Part shown: positions 22,155 to 34,235 of the stretch, piece by piece
Position numbering within the stretch: position 1 is the first letter of the stretch
Layout: every line of letters begins with the position of its first letter
Source of the DNA: Botryosphaeria dothidea
Lineage: Eukaryota; Ascomycota; Dothideomycetes; Botryosphaeriales; Botryosphaeriaceae
Length of the DNA: 64,000 nt
Assembly (NCBI GenBank): GCA_011503125.2
Contig: WWBZ02000012.1
Coordinates: 1 to 64,000 of the forward strand
Reading direction: 5' to 3'
Position numbers and translations under genes: made by a program
The notes under the pieces: generated by a model
The model's database searches: none
What the model saw: only the letters and a program-made list of their open reading frames with translations
What the model was told of the DNA's origin: nothing

Positions 22155-22844
22155 TATAACGAGCGGGCCTCTACCTCTAAGGATCTAAATACTAAAGAGA
22201 GTAGAAATCTATCGAAGAATTTTTCTTAAGTAGGTATAAGAAGAGGTACGTAAGAAACGAGTAGACGACTAGAGACTAAGTACTACGTACGAAGGCCTTA
22301 TTACTAATAGAGTTTAAATTCTATTATAAAGTTAACTATAAAGGTTAAAGCTATTTAGAGAGCGTAGTTTATATACGTAGGAGAGTTCTATATAATCTAG
22401 TATTGTCTAATATAGCCCGGCTCTAGTAGGCGACGGTTACTCTTTATTACCCGGCTCCTAAGAACGATATATAGGTCTTAGTAGAGTAGTTACGTATAGA
22501 GTTACGTAATTAATTCCTTTCTCCTACGGGGCTTCCTCGTATTACGGTTTAAATCCTAAGGGTACCTTAGATAGATCCTACGGCGAGACCTTAGGTTAAG
22601 AGGACCCTAAAGCTTAACGAAGCTTAATAAGAAAACTCTATAACTCGCTACTAGTAAAAGGGACTCTAGAGAGATATATAAGCAGCGCTATCTTATTTAA
22701 ACCTTTCTTTCTTTTCTCTTTAGCTTAGTCTTCTCGTAGATAGTAATACTACTATATTTCCGCGAGTACACCGGATATAAGCTATTATACCTCGAACGCC
22801 TTTCCTAATCTTTCTATACTTCCTAAAAAGGCTACTTCGTAATA
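22155..22844 (-). repeat. Element A left LTR (3' in coding sense) split by a solo LTR
   Basis: It runs TATAACGAGCGG to CTTCGTAATA. Bases 22540-22794 are a foreign solo LTR plus one TSD copy, and the remaining 435 bp match 46947-47381. The second half (from about 22410) differs completely from the LTRs of N, P and Q, so A is a distinct LTR subfamily. Confidence 0.85.
22540..22789 (+). mobile_element. Solo LTR of the C family, 250 bp
   Basis: It begins TATTACGGTTTAAATCC and ends GGATATAAGCTATTATA, the reverse complement of the C LTR after RIP (TGTTACGGTTTGAACC... in C). The perfect TSD CCTCG flanks it (22535-22539 and 22790-22794). No internal region remains, so LTR-LTR recombination removed the body. 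It is far more RIP-mutated than C or E, so the C family has been active here at more than one time. Confidence 0.9.
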
Positions 22845-25800
22845 CTATCCCCTCTTTTAGAATCTTCGGCCCGAAGATTCTTCCGTCTTATATATATCTT
22901 CGGCGGAGTAGTATACTAGTAGGATATACTTCTACGGTAACCTAGCCTTTCTAGAGTAGTATAGGTTCTAAGTTCGAATCTTAGACCGCTTATCTACTCG
23001 TAGTATATACGTCCTACGTTAAAAGTATACGTACCCGCGTTCTTCCTAGCGGTAATAAGGGGGAAAATCTATAGATAGTTAGGGTGGGCTATAAGTAGTA
23101 TGTACGTCCTACTATAAAAGTATACGTACCCGCGTTCTCTCTAGCGGTAATAAGGGGGAGAAGAGCTAGCTAGGCGCTTCTAAAAATAAATTTTAAGAGC
23201 GCTTTACTAGCGCTTATAAATAGGTAAGCCGGAACTTCTTACGGCTTAGTCTTAAGATTTATAGTTATCTCTCTCTATAGTTTCTTCCTCTTAGCTATTC
23301 TTTCTACTTTAGATACCGCTACTAATATATAGAAAAACTATACTAAATAGAGTATCTACGGATACTACTATTATAGATAGAGAAGGTTTTTACCCGGGCT
23401 ATTCTAAGAAAGTAGCTACGGTTTCCTTTTCTATATACTCTTATAGATAGCTATAGCTATATAGACCCTTCGGGGAGCTAAATTAGCTTAAAATTAAATT
23501 TATCTATCTATCTATCTATATATATCTTCTTATAGACCTCTAGATTCTTTTCTTTATAAGTTTTTTTCGCGATAACTCTAAAGCGTGCCTATTTTAACGA
23601 CGGCGAGATCGCTTCTCGTCCTACTAAGTAGCATCGTTCTACCTTATCTCGTAAGCGGTAGCTTTAGAATATCCTTCTTAACGGTATCGAAATAATTTCT
23701 TATACTTCCTACCTAGAGTATAGGTCCGAGTATATCGCGCTTTCCGATAATCTATAAGTATACGCCGCTTATCTTAAGGCTCGTCGGAAGGAGTACGATA
23801 TTACGGAGGCTAGTAATTTAGGTCGTACGTTTCCTCCTAATCCTTTATAGCCCTTTTCTTTATTAATCCTTTCTAGTAGATAGGCTTAATCGCGAGTATA
23901 ACCGTATAGTAGCGGAAGAGAATACTACTTTAGAGAAGCTAGTTCGTCTTCGTAAATAGCGTCGTTTTCTTTACGAGCGTCGTTTTCGTATAATTCGTAA
24001 AGGTTTTAAGACGCTAGAGGAGCTTAAGAGGGCTAAGGCTTCTAGCTCGTCTAGGGGTCTTCCTAATTCTAAAAATTCTAAGGGTTCGTCCGCGTTAAAA
24101 CGGCTACGTTACGAGACGGTAGGTCCTACTACGCCGTAGGTAGCTAAGTCTACTAAGTCTACCGGCGAGCCTATAGCTAACCCGAAGTCTCCGCGTTCTT
24201 CTAACCTTATAAATTCCGCTCGTTTATCTCCCTATCTCGCGGGTTTCCCGCCGTTCTTATTCGGGGACGACCTCGTTTTCGTAGAAGGTTAGAATTTTAA
24301 CGGTAGAATTCTATAACGAGATCTAGATATATATCGTTCTTAGGTACCTATTAGTTATTCTTATTTCCGTATTCTTCCTATTTAATAAGATATTTAAGCT
24401 AATATCCGAATCTTTTATAGTCTAGGATCTTCTCGACTAGATATTCGTCTTCTTCGGTATCTAGATTTTCTAGAATTATCTCTTCTAGAGTTTCCGGGAT
24501 TATAGCGTTTTCTAGTACTAGCTCGAGTAATACTACGTAAAAGGTAGAATTTATTCGTATCGTTATTAGTAATTTAAGTCGATACGTAACGTTTCCGAGT
24601 TTTTCTAAAATTTCGAATAGACCGGTTTTCTTAAAATCTAATTTATCGCTTAGTCGCTTCGATTTAATATTTTTTATAAGGAGGTATACTTTATCCCCCC
24701 TCTTTAGATTCGGTACCGTCTAGTACTATCTATTATAGTATTTAGATATTATAATTCGTACGTACTCGAGGTCGAGACTAATAGCTTTATATAGTTCTTT
24801 TAGCTAGTCGGCTTTAAGAATACCTTACTAGGCTAATTTTTAACTTAGAATAGCTTCTCTATACGCGTCTAGTTCGAATCTATAGTTAGTAAAAAACGGG
24901 AATACGTTAGTTAACTCTTATTTAGCGCTATTATAGGCGAACTATACTATAGATAGCTATATAGTCTAATCGTTCTATAGATAGTTAACGAAATAGCGGA
25001 GATATTATTCGAGAGTCCGGTTTATCCGTTTTATCTAATCGTTCGTTTACGGGTATACGGTTATAGAGAGTTTATTTTTAGCCCTAAGTTAACGTATAAG
25101 CGTTTACTAGAATTTAGAACGTATTAGCTTATCTCTATCCGAAACTAGTTCTTTTAGTATTTCGTAATCCGCGAAGATATATTAGAGAAACGTATAAGCT
25201 AGCTATTCTATATTTAATGCCTTAAGATAGAGTAAGAAGTAAGTATACTTCGTAAGTCTATCGATAAAGACTAGAATTAAGTCGTACTTAACTTCGGTAA
25301 GCGAGTTTCTCGACTATAGTAGCTTCGTAATAAAGTCTAGCGTAACTAATTACTATAGTCGTTCTAGAACTTTTAGAAATTATAGTTATTCGTACGGAGC
25401 GTATATTATAGCTTTACTTCTAATATAAAGATTATATTACGAGACTATACGCTAGACTATCTTCCGTAATCCTAGAAAGTAGAAGTTTCGTATAATCTTT
25501 TTGGTTATTCTATCGATACTCTAATATCTATACGTAGGTACTTCGTATATATTCTTAACTAGTACTTCTCGTAGTCTTACTAGAATATAGATTAATTCTT
25601 TAAAGAGAAGCGTTTCTTCTCTATCTCGAGTAATACGCGGGTCGTTTTTAAGCGCTAAAAGTTCCTACGCGAAGAAGTCCTATACGTATACTTCTCGAAT
25701 CTTTAAATACTATAGGTTTAACTCGATACGAAGTATTAGAAAAGACGGTCTAGTAAGGGTAAGCGATCTATCGCTATCTACTACGAATACTATAAGATAC

Positions 25801-28248
25801 GGCTCGATTCGTTCTTCTATATAGTCTACCCTTCTACTAAGTACGTTAGCGGCGGCGTTATCTATATCTTTTCTATATATAATCTTAAAATCGTAGAAGG
25901 CTATTTCTTTAGACTAGCGAATCTATCGTCGGTTTAGCTTCTTAGTCGTAGTAAAGCGCGTAAGATTTTAATAATTATAATATACTACTATCTAATAGCT
26001 AGCTTCTTTAAGATAGTATCTCTATTACTTAAATACTAAGACGATAGCTAAGAGCTTCTTATTATAAGTATTATAGTTAAGCTCTACCGGTATAAACTTT
26101 CTAGAGTAAAACGCGATTAGATACTATCTGCCTTAATTATTAGGCTAGCTAAGATATACTTCGAAGGCGAATTCTAACGTATTAGTTTCTACTTCGATAG
26201 GTTTATCGGAATCGTATATCCCTAGAACTAGTACTTCGTAAAATATCCGTTTAAGCGATTCGAAGGCTTATTACTAATCGTCTTTCTATTTAAAGCTATA
26301 CTTCTTTTAGGTAAGTCGCGTTAAAGATTTCGTAATCTTTAAATAGTTCTAAATAAACTTTCGGTAGAAGTTCGCGAATCTAAAAAAGAACTAAACTTCC
26401 TTAATTATCTTAGATACTAGTTATTCTCTAATAGAATTTAGTTTCGAGTCGTCTATACTAACGTAACCTAGGGTAATAATAAAGTCTAAGAATTCTATCC
26501 TTTAAACGTACTATTCGTATTTCTTAGATACGATAGATAGATTCTTTACCTAGAGGGCTTCTAGAACCTTTCTAATATACTTCTTATAATTCTTAAGAGT
26601 TTTTAAAAAGATAAGAATATCGTCGAGGTAAGCTAAGTAGAAGATATCTAAGTATTCGCGTAGCGTATCGTTAACGAGATTTTAAAAGATTACTAGCGCG
26701 TTAGTAAGCCTAAATAGTATAACCGTATACTCGTAGAGTTCTAGCCTCGTTCTAAAGGCTATCTTCTATTCTTCTTCTTCTTTAATCCTAACTAAATAGT
26801 ATCCGTTCCGGAGGTCTAGCTTCGTAAAGTACTTTACTTTCTCTAACTTATCCTAGAGCTTATTAATACGTAGGAGCGAATAGCGGTTTTTAATCGTAAT
26901 ATTATTAAATTATCGGTAGTTAATATAGAGGCGTAGTTTACTATTCTTCTTTAGGACGAAAAGAATCGAATATCCGGCTAATAACGTTAAAGGCCGAATA
27001 TATCTACGTTCGAGGTTCTTCTTAATATATTCCCTTAAAGCCTCTATTTCCTTTACTAATAAGAAGTAGATAGGCTTATAAGCTAGCTTCGTGCCCGGCT
27101 TAAGTAGAATCTCGTAGTCCTATAGTTAATACTTTAGTAAATCTTCTTTTCCTCTTTCTTAATAAACGGCTTTTAAGTCCTAGTACTCGCTAGATACTAT
27201 TTTTATTTCCGGTATTAGAGGTTCTCCGTATAGATTATTCTATATCTCTAAACTACCGTATTATCCTCTTCTAATTCTCGCGGAATCGTCTCCTCTAATA
27301 GAAGTAGAACTATTCTTATTCTTAAGTCTTTCCCGTACGGCCTTAGCTAGTACTCTCTATTATACCGCCTATAAGAGTTTAATATATATAAGATAGACCT
27401 AGTAGCCTTAACGTCTTATACGCTTAAATACCTCTCCTAAGATTATCTAGACGTCGATTTAAGGTTCTACGGCTACTAATTACTTACGCGAAGCCTTACT
27501 CTTAGCCTTATATTCTTTCCTTATAGTTCTTCGTAATATATACTATACTTATTCGTTAGGAATACTAGACTCGGTTAGTCTTATTCCGCTTAAGGTACTA
27601 TATTTTACCGAGAAGACGGCGTCTCGTACGCTGCTATTCTAGTTCTATCTTACGCTTTCCTTAAGATTACCGTCGATACTACCGTTACTAGGTCTTACGC
27701 TATCGTTACTAGAGTCGTAGCTTAATTCGGGGGTATCGTTTCGCTTAGTAGGGCTTATTTCTATAATAGGGCTATATTTTACTAAGGAGGCTTCGCTATT
27801 TACGTCGTAGTTCTAGTACTAACTTATACTACTATCGGAGTCGCCTATATAGTTACTACGTTTAGGCCTTATACTAGTTACTTCTCGTGTTAATATCGAT
27901 AGAAGCTTTCGAAGAATATCTAATAACCTATTCTTCTTCTATAATCCTTATTTTCGTAAGAGGTTCTCGAGCTTCTCTCGAAAGATAATAGAGTCTCCTT
28001 CTCCGAAGTCGAAGATAGGTTTCTATATCCGGATCTAGAGTATACCTAGAATAATATCGTGCCTAGAAATACGTTAGACGTCGAGAGAAATCCGTTCTTA
28101 ATAGTTCCCTATCTAGAGGGTTACTTCCTCTATTTTTATCTTTACCTAGCCTTCTTCGTAGGCTGCCTAGAATCCGTCGAATCTACTAAGAAAATACGGT
28201 TTCTATTTTTTACGGTAAGGGATATCTATCTTCTATATAAGCTCGTTA
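22845..28248 (-). pseudogene. Element A pol 3' half and 3' region, RIP-saturated
   Basis: Minus strand (excluding the SINE): RT core at about 26960-26760, YLDD box 26630-26619, RNase H about 26480-25880, integrase about 25700-24800, and chromodomain about 24470-24230 (the reverse complement encodes EDEYLVEKI and the following DYKRF). The polypurine tract is the complement of CTATCCCCTCTTTT just inside the left LTR. There is a stop every few codons, all of RIP type. Confidence 0.8.
22902..23516 (+). mobile_element. tRNA-derived SINE with a LINE-like tail
   Basis: A 13-bp TSD TATATATATCTTC flanks it (22889-22901 and 23517-23529), and element N has the uninterrupted site near 38603-38645. The head (22902-22990) looks like a tRNA: a perfect 5-bp T-stem CTAAG/CTTAG around the loop TTCGAAT (22968-22984), a D-arm-like GTATA...TATAC, and GGCGG pairing with CCGCT at the ends. 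The body has two tandem copies with a 95-bp period (23000-23068 and 23095-23161). The last 75 bp (ATAGATAGC..., AGACCC, GGGAGCTA, AATTTATCTATC) match the 3' end of the LINEs at 33318-33390, including the ATCT repeat. A LINE probably mobilised it. Confidence 0.78.
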
Positions 28249-28255
28249 AAAAAAC

Positions 28256-29815
28256 ATGACCACACCAAAAAATCGACCCCAAGCTACGGCGCCGGGAGAG
28301 GGCCCTAGGGACTCTCCTAGGCTTCGCGAGTCCTAAAATAGTACTCAAGACAACTGCAGCCGCGAAGTGGTTGATGTAGAGGACACAGGAAGAGGCGAAC
28401 AGCCTCCCCCAGTGACTACCTCTACCCAGCCCCAATACACCCCCAAGAAACCGCAGAGCACCCAGTACAGCGTAGAATACGTTGAGAGAGCCTCAAAAAC
28501 AGCAGACACCCTCCTCCAAGCCCTACAAACATCCGCTAGCCTCCCTTCAGTCCTCTCCAGCCAGGTAAAAAATTTTCTCGACATTGCCAAGACAATCTTC
28601 TAGGATCATATTACTATCTACCAGGAGGCAGCCACCAAGGAGCCAGGCCTTAAGGACATCCTCAAAGAGGTCCAACAGGTCCAAAAGACAGTCAACCGTA
28701 TCCAGGCTACCTCTACACCCACACCCAACACTCGCAGCTAGGCACAAATTGCAGCCCAAGCAGCCCCGAAGCCCCCTACCCCCCCAGCCACCACTGAACT
28801 TACCCTCCACTTCCCAGAGACAGCAAATAGACAAGAAATAGCCAAGCTCTCAAATAAGGCAATTATCAGAAAGATCCAGGCAGGAAAAAGCTGGGCGTGC
28901 AAGAAAGTACTTGCTGCTAAGAAGCTCCCCAGTGGAGACGTTAAGATCTTTATACCGGATGAAGCAACCAGAACAGCCCTTCTCCAGGACCAGGAATGGA
29001 CTACAGGACTAGGAAAAGAAGTCAGGCCTAACCAGCAGCTATACTCAGTGCTAGTACACAACGTCCCTCGAGAAGGAATCGACACCACAGACCCCCAAAC
29101 CATCCAAACCATCCAGGAGCAGAACCTATCTCTACACCCAGGACTACGTATCAGCAAGCTGGCCTGGCTAAAGAGGAAGCTCCCAGAGGGGAAAACTCAC
29201 TCGGCCATCATCCTCAGCACCACAAACCCCGAAACCGCCAACCAGATCATTGATAAGGGGCTTGTTATTAACTTTGCTATCCATATAGCGCAGTACTATA
29301 ACGCAGCCTTTACAGTAACCCAGTGTTTCAAGTGCCAGGCCTACGGACATATCACCAACTATTATAAAAAGGAGGAAAAGTGCGGACAGTGCAGCAAGGC
29401 ACATAATACTAGGGACTGCCCTAAGGAAAGCATACAGTGCGCAAACTGCTCTCAAAAGCACACAGCCTGGAGCAACTCCTGCCCAGCACGCAGAGCCTGC
29501 CATGCTAAGGCCGCCCAGGCCCGCCTGGCAGCACCAGAAAGGCACCGGGAAGGACCCCTGATAACCAAAACACAGCCTCAAACTAACTGGTTGACCGTTG
29601 GACCAAGGAAGAGGATTAGGGAGGAGGAGCCGGTCAAGAGGGGACCAGGCAGGCCAAGAGACTTAAGCCGCCCCCCGCCTCCTAACCAAATGAGGTTCAC
29701 CGGACTCAACAGCTCACAACACGCCTTAGAGGAGCCCGCGGGAACTCCCTCCTCACAGCCCACACCACTAGCCCCCTCGCAGCCGGACCTAGAGATGGAA
29801 GGAAGTCAATGTTAG
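28256..29815 (+). pseudogene. LINE-1 ORF1: Gag-like protein with CCHC knuckles
   Basis: The 520-codon frame starts ATGACCACACC just inside the element and has three in-frame stops (TAA near 28335, TAG near 28602, TAG near 28738), all explained by CAA/CAG to TAA/TAG. The last third is open. It carries a knuckle CFKCQAYGHITNYY, whose last Cys position is now Tyr, then CGQCSKAHNTRDC and CANCSQKH...SC (CX2CX3-4HX4C type). The tail is basic and proline-rich, including KRGPGRPRD, an AT-hook-like string. In this family ORF1 binds the element RNA. The stop codon overlaps the start of ORF2 (ATGTTAG). Confidence 0.88.
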
Positions 29816-32800
29816 ACATAGGCTCTCTCTCTATTGTACAGTATAACGTCCATAAGAGCAAGGACAGGGTAATGCTCCCGCTCTTCAAGGAAGTGGACCC
29901 AAAGATCCACCATATCCTAGCTATCCAGGAACCTTGGAGGAACCCGAGGGTCAAGACAACAGCAAGACACCCTGCCTACCATACAGTTTTTCCCCAGGAG
30001 GGAGTGGCAAGAACCTGCTTCTTTATAAGCAAGGCCATTAGCCCCGACTCCTAGCAAGCAACAGTCCATTCACCAGATCTCATCACACTATCCCTTATTA
30101 CTAGGACACATATAATCTACATCTATAACTACTACAATTCCCCGCCAGCCTCTCATACTAGTACAGCGCTAGAAACCCTATCTCTTCTACCGGAAGTTCT
30201 TAGAAAACCAGGGGAGCACATTCTCCTAGGGGACTTTAACCTCCACCATCCTATCTGGGGAGGTATAACCTCCCTAATATACCACACCCTAGCGGATAAC
30301 CTAATTGAGATAGCTACCGCAGCTAATCTTAACCTAGCCCTTCTAAGGGGCACTATTACTAGACGAGATAGTAGCAGCGAGAGTACTCTAGACCTTGTCT
30401 TTATATTACGGTGGCTAGAGAAGAGAATCCTTAGCTATAGAGTTAGCCAGGAGCTCGAATCATCCTCTAACCACCTACCTATCCTTACTACACTTGATTT
30501 TTCTCCTACCCCCGCAGAACTACGCCCCCTAAGGCCCTAGTGGAAGAAAGCAGACTAGAAGAGAACTAATAATATGCTCCAATTAAAGCTCGAACACCTT
30601 AAAGCAACCCCTCTTAACACTAAAGCAGACCTAGATCACTTTACTACACTACTCTAGGAGGCCATCCAAAGGACAATCTAGGAGACTATCCTAGTAGCGA
30701 GACCCTCGCCCTGGGCCTCTATACAATGGACAAAGGAGTATTCGGACCTAGTGCACCAGGCTAGAGCAGCTAGAAGGAAGTGGACGGCCACAGGGAGGGA
30801 GGAGGACTAGGTAGTATACTAAACTATTGCTAATAGCAAGAAGAGGCAGATCAGAAGAGATAGAACAAAAGCATGGCGCAGAACAGTAGCTGAGATTACT
30901 TCGGACCCATCTACACTCTAGAAGCTCTCAAAGTGGGCAAGAACAAGGGCACTAGAACCTCCAGCCCCACCTCAGTTCCCACCCCTCCAGGGAGCAGATG
31001 AATAACTACATTACGATAACCAGTCCAAGGCAGAAATCCTTACCAACCAGTTCTTCCCACCTCCCAGGGCCACCGACCTCTCAGATCTAGATGGGTGTAT
31101 ATACCCAGTGCCAGTAGAGATTCCCCAAGACCTTACTAAAGAGCAGGTCCTCTACACCATCAAGAAGCTTCCCCCAGACAAGGCACTAGGCCCAGACAAG
31201 ATCACCAACAGGTTCCTAAAGCAATGCGCTGAGACACTAAGGGGACCCCTCACCAGGCTCTTCCAGGGATGCCTCGCACTTGGATACCACCCTAGGCAGT
31301 TCAAAAGCTCTATTACCGTAGTCCTCAGGAAACCACAGAGGGACGACTATACCAAAGCCAAGTCATTTAGGCCGATTGCTTTACTTAATACGCTAGGGAA
31401 GCTACTTGAGAGGATTATAGCAGATAGAATCTCCCAGGCTACTAAAGCATACGGCCTGCTCCCTAATACATAGATGGGAGCTAGGAGAAACAGATCCGCA
31501 GTAGCAGCTCTTGACCTGCTCACAGAACAGATCCATACTATCTAGGCACAAGACCCAGGGCTAGTGGCTTCAGTCCTTAGCCTAGATATCTCGGGAGCAT
31601 ATGACCACGTATCTCATAGAAGGCTTCTCTACAATATAAGGATGGCAAAACTCCCAGAATGGGTAGAAAGATTCACCCGATCCTTTCTACAGGACCGTAC
31701 CACTCAGCTATCCTTCGGAGACTTTACCAGTCCACTAATCCAGACCTCAACCGGGATTCCCCAGGGATCCTCACTATCGCCGATACTCTACCTATTCTTT
31801 ACATCTAACCTACTTACACAGCTACGCAGGGGCAATACCTTCCCCCTTAGATTCGTCGATAATACTAATATTCTAACCTTTAGTAGATCCATAGAATAGA
31901 ACTATAGGATACTAGAGGGAGCATATTAAATTTACGAGCACTGGGCAGCTACCTACGGGTCAGCTTTCTCGCCCGACAAGTATCACCTTATTTATTTTAC
32001 AAGGAAACTAAGGAGATTCAATATGGCAGCAGGGATCCGTATCCCTGGATTTGCTGGATGCCCAGAGCCTACAATTAAGATTCTAGGAGTCCACGTAGAT
32101 AACAAGCTCAGATGGGGACCCTATATTAGGGAAACAGGAGCTAAGGCAATTAAACAGTACACATCTCTCTCTAGACTCGCGGCGTCTACCTAGGGAGCCT
32201 CATTTACTAAAGCCCGTTATATCTATGCGGCCGTGGTAAGGCTAGTCCTCACCTACGGCTGTAGGGTATAGCATACCCCAGAGGGAATCCCAGGGTGGAG
32301 AAAAACAACCATCCAGCCACTAAAGAAGATCCAAAACCAGTGCCTACGCACCATCTCAGGGGCGTATAAGTCAACTAGCATACAAACCTTGGAGTATAAG
32401 ATAGGGATTCCCCCACTCTCACTACACCTGGACGAACTAGCACTGGCCCAGGCTATTAGAGCTAGGGATGGCCTAGTCGCGACAGTAGTAGAGGAAACTT
32501 GCCAGAGTATTAAATAGATAGCTCGGGCTACTCTAAGTACTAGAGGCGCCACTAGCCCTGCCAGAAGAACCCTGCTTAGAAAAAAGGCAAACTCACTTCT
32601 CAACTACTGCCCCTCTACCTACTAGAGTCTCCCGGAGCGAACGAAGCTACGCATAGCATATAGGAATAAGTGGAAGGAGAGATGGACAAAGTCTACTAGC
32701 CAGGGAAGACAAGACAAGCTAGTAGCCCAAAGCACATAGTGGAACCCAAAAATCAGACAAATCCACAGCGAACTATCCAAGCCACAGAGCACACTCGCCA

Positions 32801-33165
32801 CCCTACTACGTACAGAGCATATTGGACTAGAGGACTTCCTCTCAAGGCGCAAGGTGCCAGGGTACCCTAGTCCTGCCTGTCTATGCGGCTGGCATAGACA
32901 AACCCCAAAGCATATCCTCCTCTTCTACCCCCACTTCTAATAGGGCAGGGCACAGATGCTCCAAAGGGCAGGGACCACGGACTACTACTCCCTCCTCTCA
33001 ACAAAGAAGGGGATCAAAGCAGCAATAGACTGGTTCTTACGCCTAGGGCTGCTCAAGCAATTCAGCCTAGCAAGGGAACTAATATAGGAAGATAACCAGG
33101 AAGAGGAACTAGGAGGACAACCAGGACAACCAGGACCACTAGGACCCGGACAACTACGAGGATAA
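29809..33165 (+). pseudogene. LINE-1 ORF2: endonuclease and reverse transcriptase, broken
   Basis: One frame runs from ATG 29809 to about 33165 (around 1,118 codons). It begins with an AP-endonuclease-like domain (SIVQYNVHKSK, ILAIQEPW, LLGDFNLHHP near 30230). The RT lies at about 31100-31900: PVEIPQDLTKEQVLYTIKKL, LNTLGKLLERIIADRI, SLDISGAYDHVSHRRLL, GIPQGSSLSPILYLFF and FVDNTNI at the active site, where the second Asp is Asn. A CxCX8HX4C zinc finger lies near 32880 with its last Cys now Tyr (CLCGWHRQTPKHILLFY). A Gly/Pro/Gln-rich tail follows. Many in-frame TAG/TAA codons inactivate it. Confidence 0.88.
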
Positions 33166-33406
33166 GGACTAAAGAGATAGGTCTAGTAGGTGAATGTAGG
33201 GCTGCCATAGCAGCCGCTACTAGTAAGAAGGAAAAACAAGAACTAGTATAGGATAGCATGCCCAGAGAGAGAGGAGGGGTTTTTGCCAGGCGAAAAGGTT
33301 TTCCCCCTCGTATAAAATAACTATAGATAGCCAGCCCCGCATGGACCCGTAAGGGAACTATATCGGGAAGAAATGAATTTATCTATCTATCTATATAAGC
33401 TCGTTA

Positions 33407-34235
33407 TAGATAAAGTTTCCGCTCGATTCTATATCGATTAGGATTCTAGTAGGTACTCCGTTAAGTATTCTCTATATTTTAAACTATTTCTATAGATTTA
33501 GTCCGGTAAGAGTTTCCGTTTTCGATATACGTAATACTATATAAAGGGATCTAGACTATAGCCTCTAGGTTAGTCCCGTTACCGTAGGGCCGTCTAGTTT
33601 TTTAGTATAGGGTAGCCGTAGACTTCGCTATATATATAGTCTTTCTATTCGTTAACTTAGAGGTATACTTACTTCTAGTTAGTCTATTTATCGGCGTTCT
33701 ACTTCCTTCGCTAATAGACTTTATCCTTTCGAACCTAATATCTAAAGGTTAGTCGATTAAGCTTCTTATCCGGAATCTACTAGAGTATACGATACTAGAT
33801 CGTTACCGTGCCGTACTAGTAGAGAATTCGTACTAGCTCCCGGAGGGAGTCGTAGTCTACTTACTCGCGTACTAAGGTTCCTTAGTAGTACTATTCGACG
33901 AGTATCGTTTCTTTAGTTACCAGAAGTTCGTACTTCTTTCTATCTTATTCGATTCGAGTTTCCTAAAGAGTATTTTAACGCTATTCCTAAATAACCGTAA
34001 GCGCGATACTTTTCTAATACGGAATCTAGATTATTTAGCTAAGATTACTCTATTCGTCCCGGAGGTAGTTACTAATACCGTATCTTTTAGCGAGAACTTC
34101 TAACGAGATAAAGATATCTAGCTTATCTAATAGTATAGGTATATTATCTAACTACGTTCTACTAGTACTCTCGTATAGTTCTTCTATTTTACTATTAATA
34201 AGTTCGTCGTCTAGAGGAAAACTATCGATAATATC
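33407..34235 (-). pseudogene. Element A internal piece between the two LINEs
   Basis: RIP-saturated gag-pol junction sequence on the minus strand. It continues the Q sequence seen at 5055-5880 (same order, for example TAGATAAAGTTTCCGCT after the LINE-1 TSD). It contains no separate gene. Confidence 0.8.

Larger units (their letters stand above)
28249..33390 (+). mobile_element. LINE-1: Tad-like non-LTR retrotransposon, near full length, 5.1 kb
   Basis: A 16-bp TSD CTATATAAGCTCGTTA flanks it (28233-28248 and 33391-33406). It has two open reading frames and ends not in poly(A) but in an ATCT microsatellite after GAATTT. The order Gag-like ORF1 with zinc knuckles, then endonuclease-RT-zinc finger in ORF2, fits the fungal Tad1 clade. 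Base composition contrasts with the host element A: CA and TG are common. Several in-frame TAG/TAA codons show that it has since suffered some RIP. Confidence 0.92.
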
